This document shows positions 51,923 through 61,215 of a stretch of DNA of 64,000 nt, piece after piece. The notes under the pieces are model-generated. The model ran no database searches, was not told the DNA's origin, and saw only the letters and a list, made by a program, of their open reading frames with translations. The number at the start of each line of letters is the position of its first letter. Position 1 is the first letter of the stretch. The stretch is from an uncultured Bacteroidota bacterium. Its GTDB lineage: Bacteria; Bacteroidota; Bacteroidia; 2-12-FULL-35-15. Made by a program: the position numbers and the translations under genes. The stretch is from assembly GCA_903847205.1 (NCBI GenBank), contig CAINDA010000024.1, positions 62,001-126,000 of the forward strand, written 5' to 3'.

Positions 51923-54100
51923 ATGAAAAAAACGATCTTCATTATAATTTTTAATGCGGCATTGATAATTCTTAATACTTTATGTTTAGCTCAAAACACA
52001 AATGTTGATTCACTTCTAACTCTCCTTAAAAAAGATAAAGACGACACCTCAAAAGTGAGGCATCTAAATGCTCTTGGATTGATACTGATGTATCAAAATC
52101 CTGACACAGCTGTTCTTTTGGCCAATCAAGCGCTCAAAATCATTACCCCAGTTTCATCTGCCGAGTTTACTTCAACAAAGGATGCTGCAGGTGATAATAG
52201 AGTTATGTTTCTTCGTTCCTGCACCTTCAGCACTTTGGGATCTTGTTATTATTTTAAAGCGGATTACCTTCAATCGCTTGATTATCATTTAAAGTCATTA
52301 AAGATTCGTGAAGAAATAAATGATAAAGAAGGAATTGCTGTCAGTCTTTGTAATATTGGAAATATCTATAGCAGTGAGGGGAACTATTCCAAAGCGTTCG
52401 AATTCTATTTCAAGACGCTGAAGATAGATGAAGAGCTAAATGATAAAAACGGGATTGCAAGAGCCCTCGGTAATATTGGTCTTGTCTTTTCAGATCAAAA
52501 GGATTACCCCAAAGCATTGGACTATTATTTCCGAGCATTGGAAATTAAAGAAAAACAAGGAAACAAAACGGGGATTTCGAATACCTTGGGTAATATCGGC
52601 ATTGTTTACTATGAACTGAAGGATTACCAAAAAGCACTCAAGTATTATTTTAAGGCATTGAAAATTGCTGAAGAAATTGGTTATAAAAATGGAATAGCAT
52701 CAGACATAGGCAATATAGGAACTGTTTACGATGACATGAAAGATTATCCCAATGCATTAAAGTATTATTTCGAGGCATTGAAACTAACTGAAGAATTAGG
52801 AGATAAAAGCGGAATGGCAGCAAATCTTGGAGACATTGGCGCCCTTTATACTTCAATCGGAAAATTTAAAGAAGCAGAATTTTATATAAAAAAGTCCATT
52901 GTCATTGATGACAGTATCGGCTCCCTTGATGGATTGATGCATGATGAAGAGGCTCTCTCTCAACTCTATGATACTACGAATAGATATAGGCAGGCGCTGA
53001 TTCATTATAAAAAATCAATATCATTAAAGGACACTCTTTTCAGTCAGGAAAATAAAAAACAGCTTATCCGCAAAGAAATGAATTATGACTTTGATAAAAA
53101 AGAAGCCGCAACAAAAGCCGAGAATGAAAAACAGCAGGCAGTAGCTATAGCTGAAAGCAAAAAACAGAAAATTATTATTTTGTCGGTAGTCGGCGGCTTG
53201 CTCTTGGTTATTGTATTTGCAGGTTTTATTTTCCGTTCTCTGCAAATAACACGCAGACAAAAAAAAATAATTGAATTACAAAAAGATGAAGTTTTGCGGC
53301 AAAAAGAAATTGTCGAAAAACAAAAAGAAAAAATTACTGACAGTATCACCTATGCCCAGCGTATCCAGCAGAGTATTTTGATGGAAGAAAGTGAAGTGCA
53401 GAATTATCTTCCGGAAAGTTTTATTTATTTCCAGCCCAAAGATATTGTAAGCGGCGACTTTTACTGGTGCTCTAAACTAAATGGTAAAATTGTTATAGCT
53501 GCCGTTGACTGCACGGGACACGGCGTACCCGGGGCATTTATGAGCATGATAGGCAACACACTTTTGAACCAGATTGTGAATGAAAAACAAATTACAAAGC
53601 CTTCCGAAATACTCAGACTCTTGAACCTTGGTGTTTATGAAGCATTGCATCAGAAGAAATACGGCGCATTATCCGATGACGGCATGGACATTGCATTGTG
53701 CTGTATTGATTACGATAAAAAGGAAGTGCAGTATGCCGGGCAAAACCCGCTATATGTATTAACCGACGGGCAGCTAGAGATTACAAAAGGAGATATTTAC
53801 GGAATTGGCGGTGGCGGCATGATTGCAAAAATGTACGACCCGCTAAAAAAAGAATTCGCCAATCATGTGATTCCGATAAAAGAAGATATGAGTATTTATA
53901 TTTTTTCGGATGGTTACAATGACCAGTTTGGAGGGAGTGATAGAAAAAAATTCGGCACGCAGAAATTCAAAGAATTGTTATTGAACATCAGGCATCTCGG
54001 CATGAAGAATCAAAAAGAAATCATTGCTTCCGCCCATAACGACTGGAAAGGCAATACACTGCAGATTGATGATATTTTGGTGATTGGTATAAAAATATAA
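51923..54100 (+). CDS. TPR-SpoIIE (PP2C) phosphatase, membrane anchored
   Basis: The ATG at 51923 opens MKKTIFIIIFNAALIILNTL, a signal peptide or membrane segment, then a TPR-rich region outside the membrane. From about residue 105 to 305, five 40-residue units repeat (GIAxxLGNIGxVYxxxKDYxKALxYYFKALxI), and the DNA has a 120-bp period at 52310-52910. A transmembrane helix (about 413-434, ILSVVGGLLLVIVFAGFIF) and a coiled coil (about 435-480) lead to a SpoIIE phosphatase (about 490-725) with VSGDFYWCS, AVDCTGHGVPGAFMSM, DDGMDIALC and FSDGYNDQFGG. It ends alike to the neighbour (LQIDDILVIGIKI), so the phosphatase domains are paralogous. The pair is probably one transcript. Confidence 0.9.
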   Translation: MKKTIFIIIFNAALIILNTLCLAQNTNVDSLLTLLKKDKDDTSKVRHLNALGLILMYQNPDTAVLLANQALKIITPVSSAEFTSTKDAAGDNRVMFLRSCTFSTLGSCYYFKADYLQSLDYHLKSLKIREEINDKEGIAVSLCNIGNIYSSEGNYSKAFEFYFKTLKIDEELNDKNGIARALGNIGLVFSDQKDYPKALDYYFRALEIKEKQGNKTGISNTLGNIGIVYYELKDYQKALKYYFKALKIAEEIGYKNGIASDIGNIGTVYDDMKDYPNALKYYFEALKLTEELGDKSGMAANLGDIGALYTSIGKFKEAEFYIKKSIVIDDSIGSLDGLMHDEEALSQLYDTTNRYRQALIHYKKSISLKDTLFSQENKKQLIRKEMNYDFDKKEAATKAENEKQQAVAIAESKKQKIIILSVVGGLLLVIVFAGFIFRSLQITRRQKKIIELQKDEVLRQKEIVEKQKEKITDSITYAQRIQQSILMEESEVQNYLPESFIYFQPKDIVSGDFYWCSKLNGKIVIAAVDCTGHGVPGAFMSMIGNTLLNQIVNEKQITKPSEILRLLNLGVYEALHQKKYGALSDDGMDIALCCIDYDKKEVQYAGQNPLYVLTDGQLEITKGDIYGIGGGGMIAKMYDPLKKEFANHVIPIKEDMSIYIFSDGYNDQFGGSDRKKFGTQKFKELLLNIRHLGMKNQKEIIASAHNDWKGNTLQIDDILVIGIKI

Positions 54101-54184
54101 ATCAGCACTTGATTTAATTGTTCTGAAAAAGATCCTTGCCTTTTGTTTCATATATTCAGACTAATTAAATTATTCTCAACCTTG

Positions 54185-54781
54185 TCAACTGTTTAGTGCT
54201 TTAAACAGTACATTTCCGGCTTCATTCAAATTTTTTCCAAATGCAATAACACCTTCTTCATGGCCCGACATCACTAATATTTTCTGAGTCCTTAAATTTG
54301 TTTCATCAAACAAACGTATTATTTCCTTTGCCATGGCAGGTGTTCCGTATTCGATATTTTTATTTGTAGTCGGCATTTTATTCATTAATTTTTTCCATAA
54401 ACCCATATTGTGAATATGAATTACCGCGTTAACGTTTTTATCGTGTTCATAAATAACAGCGTGGGTGAGGGATTCGGAGGAAGCGAGAATAGGTCCTGCA
54501 GCTGTTAAACTATTTTTTTCTAAATCATAAGACGTAACTTTTGTAAAGTGTCGGCTGGTAAGATGTTTTAATTTTCCTGTTGCTGAGCCTGTAATGATAA
54601 ATTGATTCCCGCGAAAGCGGATACTCATATTGCCATATCCTATCCCGTCTTCATAAACTCCTATAAAACCTAAAGCAAACATTTTCTCACGCCATAAATT
54701 GAGATCAAGCAGCAAACCAGCATCCATTGGATCTTCTTTAATCCAATTACAATTAAATTTTATTACACCTGTTTCTTTCAT
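54185..54781 (-). CDS. class II aldolase/adducin-family protein, MtnB-like
   Basis: The 198 residues fit the zinc-dependent class II aldolase/dehydratase fold: FIGVYEDGIGYGNMSIRFRG, the catalytic/acidic region LASSESLTHAVIYEHD, the zinc histidines HIHNMGLW and a third in MSGHEEGVIAFG. It begins 1 nt after the mtnA stop, so the two are translated together. With mtnA it either dehydrates 5-methylthioribulose-1-phosphate (MtnB, methionine salvage) or cleaves it to DHAP and a C2 aldehyde (the aldolase of the DHAP shunt). No mtnC, mtnD or mtnE is beside them; the choice cannot be made from this sequence. Confidence 0.8.
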   Translation of the reverse strand: MKETGVIKFNCNWIKEDPMDAGLLLDLNLWREKMFALGFIGVYEDGIGYGNMSIRFRGNQFIITGSATGKLKHLTSRHFTKVTSYDLEKNSLTAAGPILASSESLTHAVIYEHDKNVNAVIHIHNMGLWKKLMNKMPTTNKNIEYGTPAMAKEIIRLFDETNLRTQKILVMSGHEEGVIAFGKNLNEAGNVLFKALNS

Positions 54782-54782
54782 T

Positions 54783-55889
54783 TTATAAGTTTTCCGGAAA
54801 TAATTCTAAAATAGATTTCTCATTTGCCCTGCAGATTCCGCGTTCAGTGATTAGTCCGGTAATAAGTCTCGAAGGTGTTACATCAAAACCATAATTAACA
54901 GCAGGACTATCCAAAGGCGTTACTAAAATTGTTTTCAATTCTCCCTCGCATAATCCCTGAATGTATTTTACTTCATCTGAGCTGCGCTCTTCAATTTTTA
55001 TTTCTTTAAGTCCGTCAGAAATATTCCAATCGAAAGTAGAAGAAGGGAGAGCAACATAAAATGGAATTTTGTTATCAAAAGCAGCGAGCGCTTTTAAGTA
55101 AGTACCTATTTTATTAGCAGCATCGCCGGCTCTGGTAACTCTGTCGGCGCCGGTTATAACCATATCAACCATGCTGTGCTGCATCAAATGCCCGCCGGTA
55201 TTATCTGCTATAACGGTATGAGGCACCCCTTCCTGAAGCAGCTCCCATGCTGTTAAGCTTGCTCCCTGGTTGCGCGGGCGGGTTTCATCTACCCACACAT
55301 GTAATTTTATTCCGCGTTTATGTGCTTCGTAAATAGCAGCTGTTGCAGATCCATAGTCAATAAAGGCGAGCCAGCCTGCATTACAATGGGTTAAAATATT
55401 TACAACTTCTCCTTTTTTATTTTTACTGATCTGCTCAATAATAGCGAGCCCGTGTTCGCCGATTCTTCTGCAGTACTCGGCATCTTCATCTGCAATGAGC
55501 TGTGCAGTATGCTTAGTCGCAGCAATCTTTTCTTTTATTGAAGCTGCATTTGAAATAGCTGATAACTGCTTATTAACAGCCCATTCGAGGTTAACTGCTG
55601 TGGGACGCGAAGCTTTTAAGTCAGTGGCAGCCTTCATAAGGCGGTTGTTAAACGCTTCTTTTTCTTCGGCCTCCAAAGCGGCTAAATACATTCCATATCC
55701 TGCTGCTGCGCCTATAAGTCCTGCACCTCTCACGTGCATATCGGCAATTGCGGAAATCATTTCGCTTACTGTAGTAATGTTTTCTATTATAAATTTATGA
55801 GGCAGGAAACGTTGATCTATAATACTTACAACAGTATCATTTTTCTCATCCAGCCAAATTGTTCTGTAATGTTTTCCTGCAGCTTTCAT
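54783..55889 (-). CDS. mtnA: S-methyl-5-thioribose-1-phosphate isomerase
   Basis: The 368-residue enzyme isomerises methylthioribose-1-phosphate to methylthioribulose-1-phosphate, recycling the methylthioadenosine from polyamine or other SAM-dependent synthesis. The family features are visible: DMHVRGAGLIGAAAGYGM, the catalytic cysteine C169 (NILTHCNAGW), VWVDETRPRNQGASLTAWEL and the catalytic aspartate D249 (VITGADRVTRAGDAANKIGT). The C-terminal end is normal. It is followed after 1 nt by the class II aldolase gene. It is divergent from the etf operon with a 445-nt spacer. Confidence 0.93.
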   Translation of the reverse strand: MKAAGKHYRTIWLDEKNDTVVSIIDQRFLPHKFIIENITTVSEMISAIADMHVRGAGLIGAAAGYGMYLAALEAEEKEAFNNRLMKAATDLKASRPTAVNLEWAVNKQLSAISNAASIKEKIAATKHTAQLIADEDAEYCRRIGEHGLAIIEQISKNKKGEVVNILTHCNAGWLAFIDYGSATAAIYEAHKRGIKLHVWVDETRPRNQGASLTAWELLQEGVPHTVIADNTGGHLMQHSMVDMVITGADRVTRAGDAANKIGTYLKALAAFDNKIPFYVALPSSTFDWNISDGLKEIKIEERSSDEVKYIQGLCEGELKTILVTPLDSPAVNYGFDVTPSRLITGLITERGICRANEKSILELFPENL

Positions 55890-56334
55890 ATAAAATCAAA
55901 CTTTTAAAATGTAGATAAATAAAATGATTGTTTGAATTCACGTTTTTCGCCCAGCCATTCCAGCGGAGGCAAATTACTAATCTTTAGGCAGCCATCAAAT
56001 CTTTTCAATATTTTTTATCAAATTTCAAGCTTGAATTAATATTCCCAAAAACAGCTGAATCAAAATCTTCTCAAAAATAGCTGCCCGAAAATATAATTGC
56101 CGTAATTAAATCTGTCCAATGAATTAAGGCAATATATATTTTTCAAATTATGATGTAAAGCATGTTTTTAAAAGTAAGATAAGATAACATTTGTTCGCTT
56201 AACTCTTAGGATTTCAAATATTGCAATGATTCATGCAATCGGTTGAAAAAAGAAGTTTTAATGAAATTTAATTTTTGAAAAAAAATCTCGGAAGTAACAA
56301 TTCCTTGAGGAACTAAAAAATAAATTATTTACAA
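55890..56334. other. 445-nt divergent spacer between mtnA and etfB, with a hairpin at 56096-56133
   Basis: The gap is AT-rich and carries no frame with coding character. ATTGCCGTAATT (56096-56107) pairs with AATTAAGGCAAT (56122-56133) as an 11 of 12 stem with a 14-nt loop. It lies about 200 nt before etfB and mtnA alike and could be an operator or RNA structure. No clear TAnnTTTG promoter box is visible to either gene. Confidence 0.45.
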
Positions 56335-57207
56335 ATGAAAGAATTTCAAATTGTTGTTCTTGCCAAACAAGTTCCAGATACTAGAAATGTAGGCAAAGAT
56401 GCTATGAAAGCTGACGGCACAGTGAACAGATCTGTTTTACCAGCCATTTTTAATCCAGAAGATCTGCATGCACTTGAGCAGGCGCTCCGCATCAAAGATA
56501 AATTTCCAGACTCGGTTATTACATTGCTTACAATGGGTCCGGTGCGCGCTTCGGAAATACTCCGCGAAGGGTTTTACCGCGGCGCTGATGACGGCATTTT
56601 ACTTACCGACCGCGCCTTTGCAGGCTCCGATACACTTGCAACATCGTATGCGCTTTCATGCGCTATCCGTAAAATAAAAAACTTTGATATTATTGTCTGC
56701 GGGAGGCAGGCAATTGATGGCGATACAGCGCAGGTTGGTCCGCAGGTAGCTGAAAAACTAGGCATTCCGCAAATTACCTATGCCGAAGAAATTGTTTCTC
56801 TGACAAAAGATAAAATTCAGGTTAAACGCCGGCTGGAGCGCGGTATCGAAATAGTAGAAAGTTCTCTCCCTATTTTAATTACTGTAAATAATTCTGCCCC
56901 TCACTGCCGCCCGCGAAATGCAAAACGATTGATGAAGTATAAGCACGCATCAACATTGAGTAAGCGCCAGGAGAGTGAAGAAGACTATCTTTCTACCGGT
57001 GCAAACTCACACCTTACTATTAAAGAATGGGGCGTTGCAGATATTGAATGCGACCTCAAACAGCTGGGAATCGGCGGTTCGCCGACCAAAGTTAAAAAAG
57101 TAGATAACATTGTTTTTCAATCAAAGGAATCACGCAGACTTGAGGATTTTGACGAAGACATACAAATACTAATGAAAGAGTTAATTACGTCGCATATTAT
57201 CGGTTAA
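56335..57207 (+). CDS. etfB: electron transfer flavoprotein beta subunit
   Basis: The beta subunit binds AMP or a second FAD and takes electrons from acyl-CoA dehydrogenases. The 290 residues start VVLAKQVPDTRNVGKD and contain FNPEDLHALEQALRI, ITLLTMGPVRASEILREGFY and VCGRQAIDGDTAQVGPQVAE, all typical. It is 30-40 residues longer than the average beta subunit because of a C-terminal tail. Whether it belongs to the electron-bifurcating group cannot be judged here. It is followed by etfA after 26 nt and an acyl-CoA dehydrogenase, a beta-oxidation unit. Confidence 0.93.
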   Translation: MKEFQIVVLAKQVPDTRNVGKDAMKADGTVNRSVLPAIFNPEDLHALEQALRIKDKFPDSVITLLTMGPVRASEILREGFYRGADDGILLTDRAFAGSDTLATSYALSCAIRKIKNFDIIVCGRQAIDGDTAQVGPQVAEKLGIPQITYAEEIVSLTKDKIQVKRRLERGIEIVESSLPILITVNNSAPHCRPRNAKRLMKYKHASTLSKRQESEEDYLSTGANSHLTIKEWGVADIECDLKQLGIGGSPTKVKKVDNIVFQSKESRRLEDFDEDIQILMKELITSHIIG

Positions 57208-57233
57208 TATATAAACCCTGAAATTTTTTTTCT

Positions 57234-58253
57234 ATGAATAATGTAATTGTTTACTGCGAATTGGATGAAGGTAAAATTGCTGATGTAAGTTTTGAACTGC
57301 TTACAAAAGGACGCAGCCTTGCCACAGAGCTGAATTGCAAACTGGAAGCCTTGCTGTTCGGCCATAATCTCAAAGGATTCGAAAAAGAGATATTTCCTTA
57401 CGGAGTAGATGTGCTCTACTTAGCCGATGACCAAAGGCTTTCACCTTACTCTACGTTGCCGCATACTTCTGTAATGGTAAATCTTTTCAAAGAAGAAAAA
57501 CCTCAGATTGCTTTGATGGGTGCAACAACAATAGGCCGTGATTTAGGCCCCCGTGTTTCATCTGCTCTGAAAAGCGGACTCACGGCGGATTGTACAGAAC
57601 TTGAAATCGGAGAGCATGAAGATAAAAAAATAAATAAAGTTTATAAAAGTCTGCTTTACCAGATCCGTCCGGCTTTCGGCGGAAATATTATTGCTACTAT
57701 TATCAATCCCGACTGCCGCCCGCAGATGGCAACAGTTAGAGAAGGTGTAATGAAAAAAGCAATTTTTGATGCAGGGCATAAAGGCAAAATTGTGAATCTC
57801 GATGTAAATAAATACGTGGATGAAACAGCCTTTGTTGTAAAAGTGATAGAGCGCCACATCGAAAAATCTAAAGTGGATATTAAAAATTCTCCGGTAATTG
57901 TTTCAGGAGGATTTGGTGTAGGCTCAGCCGAAAATTTTAAATTGTTATTTAACCTTGCATCAATGCTGGGCGGAGAGGTTGGTGCTTCCCGAGCCGCAAT
58001 AGATGCAGGTTATGTTGAGCATGCACGGCAGATTGGGCAGACCGGAGTAACAGTGCGTCCGAAATTATATATTGCCTGCGGTATTTCAGGGCAGATACAG
58101 CATTTAGCAGGGATGCAGGAATCAAGTATTATTATTTCTATTAATAACGACCCTAATGCGCCGATCAATAAAATTGCAAACTATGTGATAATAGGAAAAG
58201 TAGAAACCGTGCTTCCTAAAATGATCAGATACTATAAAGAAAACACAAAGTAA
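57234..58253 (+). CDS. etfA: electron transfer flavoprotein alpha subunit
   Basis: The 339-residue alpha subunit holds FAD in its C-terminal domain: VIVSGGFGVGSAENFKLLFN, GASRAAIDAGYVEHARQIGQ and ACGISGQIQHLAGMQESSII, then ISINNDPNAPINKIANYVII. The N-terminal domain has TTIGRDLGPRVSSALKSGLT. The dimer passes electrons from acyl-CoA dehydrogenases to a quinone reductase. It is 26 nt after etfB and 25 nt before the acyl-CoA dehydrogenase. Confidence 0.95.
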   Translation: MNNVIVYCELDEGKIADVSFELLTKGRSLATELNCKLEALLFGHNLKGFEKEIFPYGVDVLYLADDQRLSPYSTLPHTSVMVNLFKEEKPQIALMGATTIGRDLGPRVSSALKSGLTADCTELEIGEHEDKKINKVYKSLLYQIRPAFGGNIIATIINPDCRPQMATVREGVMKKAIFDAGHKGKIVNLDVNKYVDETAFVVKVIERHIEKSKVDIKNSPVIVSGGFGVGSAENFKLLFNLASMLGGEVGASRAAIDAGYVEHARQIGQTGVTVRPKLYIACGISGQIQHLAGMQESSIIISINNDPNAPINKIANYVIIGKVETVLPKMIRYYKENTK

Positions 58254-58278
58254 TTTGTAAAATTTAATTAAAGAGATT

Positions 58279-59985
58279 ATGGCAAATTTTTTTACTGATA
58301 ACCCCGACCTTCAATTTCACCTTACGCATCCGCTGATGCAGAAAATTGTTGCGCTTAAAGAACATAACTTCAAAGGAAATGATGAATACGATTATTCCCC
58401 GAAGGATTTTGAAGATGCTATGGACAGCTATTCGCAGGTGCTTGAAATCATCGGCGAAATAGGCGGTGAAGTAATTTCACCCAATGCTGAATCTGTGGAT
58501 CATGACGGGCCGACACTGAAGGACGGCAGAGTGATTTATGCAAGAGGCACTCAGGAAAATATTGATGCGATCAACCAGGCAGGATTAATGGGCATTACAC
58601 TGCCCCGTAAATTCGGAGGACTTAATTTCCCAATTGTTCCTTACATCATGGGCGGAGATATTGTTTCCCGTGCTGATGCCGGTTTTGTAAATATCTGGGG
58701 ACTTCAGGACTGCGCTGAAACCATTAATGAATTTGGTTCTGCCGATCAGCGGGAACGGTTTCTTACACGTATCTGCAAAGGAGAAACAATGGCAATGGCT
58801 CTTACAGAGCCTGATGCAGGTTCCGACTTACAGGCTGTAATGTTAAAAGCACATTATGATGAAAATAAAAAGTCCTGGTTTTTAAATGGTGTAAAGCGTT
58901 TCATCACTAACGGCGACGGTGACATTTCTTTGGTGCTTGCGCGTTCTGAAGATAGAACTCAGGACGGACGCGGACTTTCGATGTTCATTTATGATAAAAA
59001 CCAAGGCGGTGTTACTGTAAGAAGATTAGAAAATAAATTAGGAATCAAAGGATCACCCACCTGCGAGCTTGTTTTCAAAGATGCTCCTGCTGAAATCTGC
59101 GGACAGCGCAAATTCGGTTTGATCAAATATGTAATGGCTTTGATGAACGGAGCGCGTCTCGGTATTGTGGGACAATCGGTCGGAGTGAGCGAAGCCGCTT
59201 ACCGAGAAGCTCTTGCTTATGCGCAGAAGAGAATGCAGTTCGGGAAACCGATTATTCAATTCCCGGCTGTGTATGAAATGCTTGCTGTGATGAAAGCCAA
59301 GCTTACTGCAGCACGTTCTTTGCTTTATGAAACCGCACGTTTTGTGGATATGTATAAAACATACGCGCACATTGCAACTGAAAGAGAATTATCAAAAGAA
59401 GAAAAAGAAGAGGCACGGAAATATCAGAAGCTTTCAGATGTTTACACACCGCTTGCAAAAGGCCTTACTTCGGAGTTCTGCAACGAAATTGCTTATGATT
59501 CACTGCAGATTCACGGCGGTTCGGGGTTCATGAAAGATTATCCGATTGAACGCATCTTCCGCGATGCACGCATCACAACCATTTACGAAGGAACAACACA
59601 GCTGCAGATAGTAGCCGCTATAAAGGGCGTTACCACCGGCGCTTACTTTGCGCAGATGACGGAATATGAAAAAGCTTCCATTAAGCCGGAAACAGAATCG
59701 TACAGGAGAATACTTGTAGATATGACCTATGAGTATGAAGAATCAGAGGCGAGAGTAACTGTGCAGAACAGCCCTGAGTTTATTGATTTTCATGCGCGCA
59801 GGCTGGTTGAAATGGCCGGTAATATAATTATGGGTTATTTATTATTATACGATACACAGCGTGATCATAATTACTGGAAAACGCTGGAAGTGTTTTTACG
59901 TTTTGCCCGTTCTCGCAATGCTGCAAATGCAGTGTTTATCAGTCACTCTAATTTGAATGATTTAGGTAAATTTAAATTCGAATAG
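58279..59985 (+). CDS. acyl-CoA dehydrogenase
   Basis: The protein oxidises acyl-CoA to enoyl-CoA with FAD. The 568 residues contain MAMALTEPDAGSDLQAVMLK, NGVKRFITNGDGDISLVLAR, MSRL-type substrate residues, the MQFGKPIIQFPAVYEMLAVM helix and the active-site glutamate in TTIYEGTTQLQIVA near residue 434. It is about 180 residues longer than short-chain enzymes: there is an N-terminal extension and a C-terminal part after residue 440, as in the very-long-chain/long family of Bacteroidota. The chain length preference is unknown. It closes the etfBA operon, so electrons would go to that EtfAB. Confidence 0.92.
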   Translation: MANFFTDNPDLQFHLTHPLMQKIVALKEHNFKGNDEYDYSPKDFEDAMDSYSQVLEIIGEIGGEVISPNAESVDHDGPTLKDGRVIYARGTQENIDAINQAGLMGITLPRKFGGLNFPIVPYIMGGDIVSRADAGFVNIWGLQDCAETINEFGSADQRERFLTRICKGETMAMALTEPDAGSDLQAVMLKAHYDENKKSWFLNGVKRFITNGDGDISLVLARSEDRTQDGRGLSMFIYDKNQGGVTVRRLENKLGIKGSPTCELVFKDAPAEICGQRKFGLIKYVMALMNGARLGIVGQSVGVSEAAYREALAYAQKRMQFGKPIIQFPAVYEMLAVMKAKLTAARSLLYETARFVDMYKTYAHIATERELSKEEKEEARKYQKLSDVYTPLAKGLTSEFCNEIAYDSLQIHGGSGFMKDYPIERIFRDARITTIYEGTTQLQIVAAIKGVTTGAYFAQMTEYEKASIKPETESYRRILVDMTYEYEESEARVTVQNSPEFIDFHARRLVEMAGNIIMGYLLLYDTQRDHNYWKTLEVFLRFARSRNAANAVFISHSNLNDLGKFKFE

Positions 59986-60022
59986 AGTTATTGATTGCTT
60001 GTTTTTTTGGAAATCAAATTTT

Positions 60023-60116
60023 ACCGCAAAGTCCGCAAAGAATGCGCAAAGCACGCCAAGAAATAAATTAAGTTAATACTTTGTGAACTTTGCGCATTCT
60101 TTGTGTCCTTCGCGGT
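60023..60116. repeat. imperfect ~38-bp inverted repeat (ACCGCAAAG... family)
   Basis: The left arm (60023-60060) begins ACCGCAAAGTCCGCAAAGAA and contains ATGCGCAAAG; the right arm (60078-60116) reads the reverse complement with several differences. Both arms also contain internal GCAAAG direct repeats. Such CGCAAAG-rich elements are dispersed in Bacteroidota genomes (general knowledge). It lies 38 nt after the acyl-CoA dehydrogenase stop and may terminate it. The rest of the gap (60117-60272) shows nothing clear. Confidence 0.7.
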
Positions 60117-60272
60117 TATATTAATCAATGCTTCAGGATTCCTGCATATTAAAATCATCTTTTATCTTAAAAATCTGCTTAATCTACTTTCCCATCATAC
60201 ACAGCAGATAATTACATTAAACATTTCTCCATTTCAATTATTTTCACCTATTTAGCCGAATCATTTCAACAG

Positions 60273-61148
60273 ATGAAATTAAATTCAAGGTTAATGCAAA
60301 AATTTAAAAACACCTTTCGTTACCTATTACCCGCAGTTATTCTAATTGCTCTTTTTACTTCCTGCTCTCTTTCTCCTGCTTTATTTTTTAACCATCACAG
60401 AAGTTCCGATCAGAAATTTACAAAAATCGGACACAGAGGCGCCCGCGGGCTGGCTCCGGAAAATACGCTGTCGGCAATTGCGGAAGGATTGAAAGACAAA
60501 GCAGATAGAATTGAGATTGATGTGCATCAGACAAAAGATGGGAAAGTGGTTGTAATGCATGATGCCAAAGTTGACAGAACAACTAACGGGCACGGCTTAA
60601 TAAAAAATTATACTTACACTGATTTATCCGCGCTGGATGCAGGAAGCTGGTTTGATAAAAAATTTGCAAATGAAAAAGTGCCGACACTTGACGAAACAAT
60701 TAAATTTATTCACGGGCAGGCTGATCTTATCATTGAAATAAAAAGAGGGGATGATTATTATCCGAATATTATAGAAAATATTTTAAAAATAATTAAAGAC
60801 AACAATGCCGGAAGCTGGTGTATTATACATTCGTTTTATACGGATGTGCTTGCAAAAGTTCATGTGCTGGAGCCTTCAATAAGACTTCATAAGCTGTTTG
60901 TATGCAAAATAAAATTTCTGCCGGTGCTTGTGGGTAAAGGGTTCGAAATATATAATTTCAACAAATATTCTTACATAAGCGAATACAGCCTTAACTATCA
61001 TTTTGCGAATAAAGGAATAATTAAAAGAATTAAATCAAAAGGAAAAAAAGTAAATGTATGGGTGCTTAATGATCAGCGTATAATCAATAATTTGATTTCA
61101 ATAGGTGTTGACGGCATTATTACTGACTTCCCGGATAGATTAAAATAG
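60273..61148 (+). CDS. glycerophosphodiester phosphodiesterase, lipoprotein
   Basis: The 291 residues start with a lipoprotein signal (lipobox LFTSC, Cys31 from the 60273 start; ATG 60294 is an alternative). The GDPD domain shows GHRGARGLAPENTLSAI, IEIDVHQTKDGKVVVMHDAK, DRTTNG, the AGSWFDKKF loop and DLIIEIKRGD, then VNVWVLNDQ and VDGIITDFP, that is, the catalytic histidines and metal-binding acids. It hydrolyses glycerophosphodiesters to glycerol-3-phosphate and an alcohol, probably at the outer face of the inner or outer membrane. Confidence 0.92.
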   Translation: MKLNSRLMQKFKNTFRYLLPAVILIALFTSCSLSPALFFNHHRSSDQKFTKIGHRGARGLAPENTLSAIAEGLKDKADRIEIDVHQTKDGKVVVMHDAKVDRTTNGHGLIKNYTYTDLSALDAGSWFDKKFANEKVPTLDETIKFIHGQADLIIEIKRGDDYYPNIIENILKIIKDNNAGSWCIIHSFYTDVLAKVHVLEPSIRLHKLFVCKIKFLPVLVGKGFEIYNFNKYSYISEYSLNYHFANKGIIKRIKSKGKKVNVWVLNDQRIINNLISIGVDGIITDFPDRLK

Positions 61149-61215
61149 AAAATTGATTTGATTTATTACACCTGCCGGGGAAGGCATCCTGTAGAAAATT
61201 CGGAAACAGAAATTC

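Noticed and set aside
56335-59985. Electron-bifurcating EtfAB-Bcd complex
   Set aside because: The longer beta subunit is suggestive only, and I cannot judge the group-defining residues by eye.
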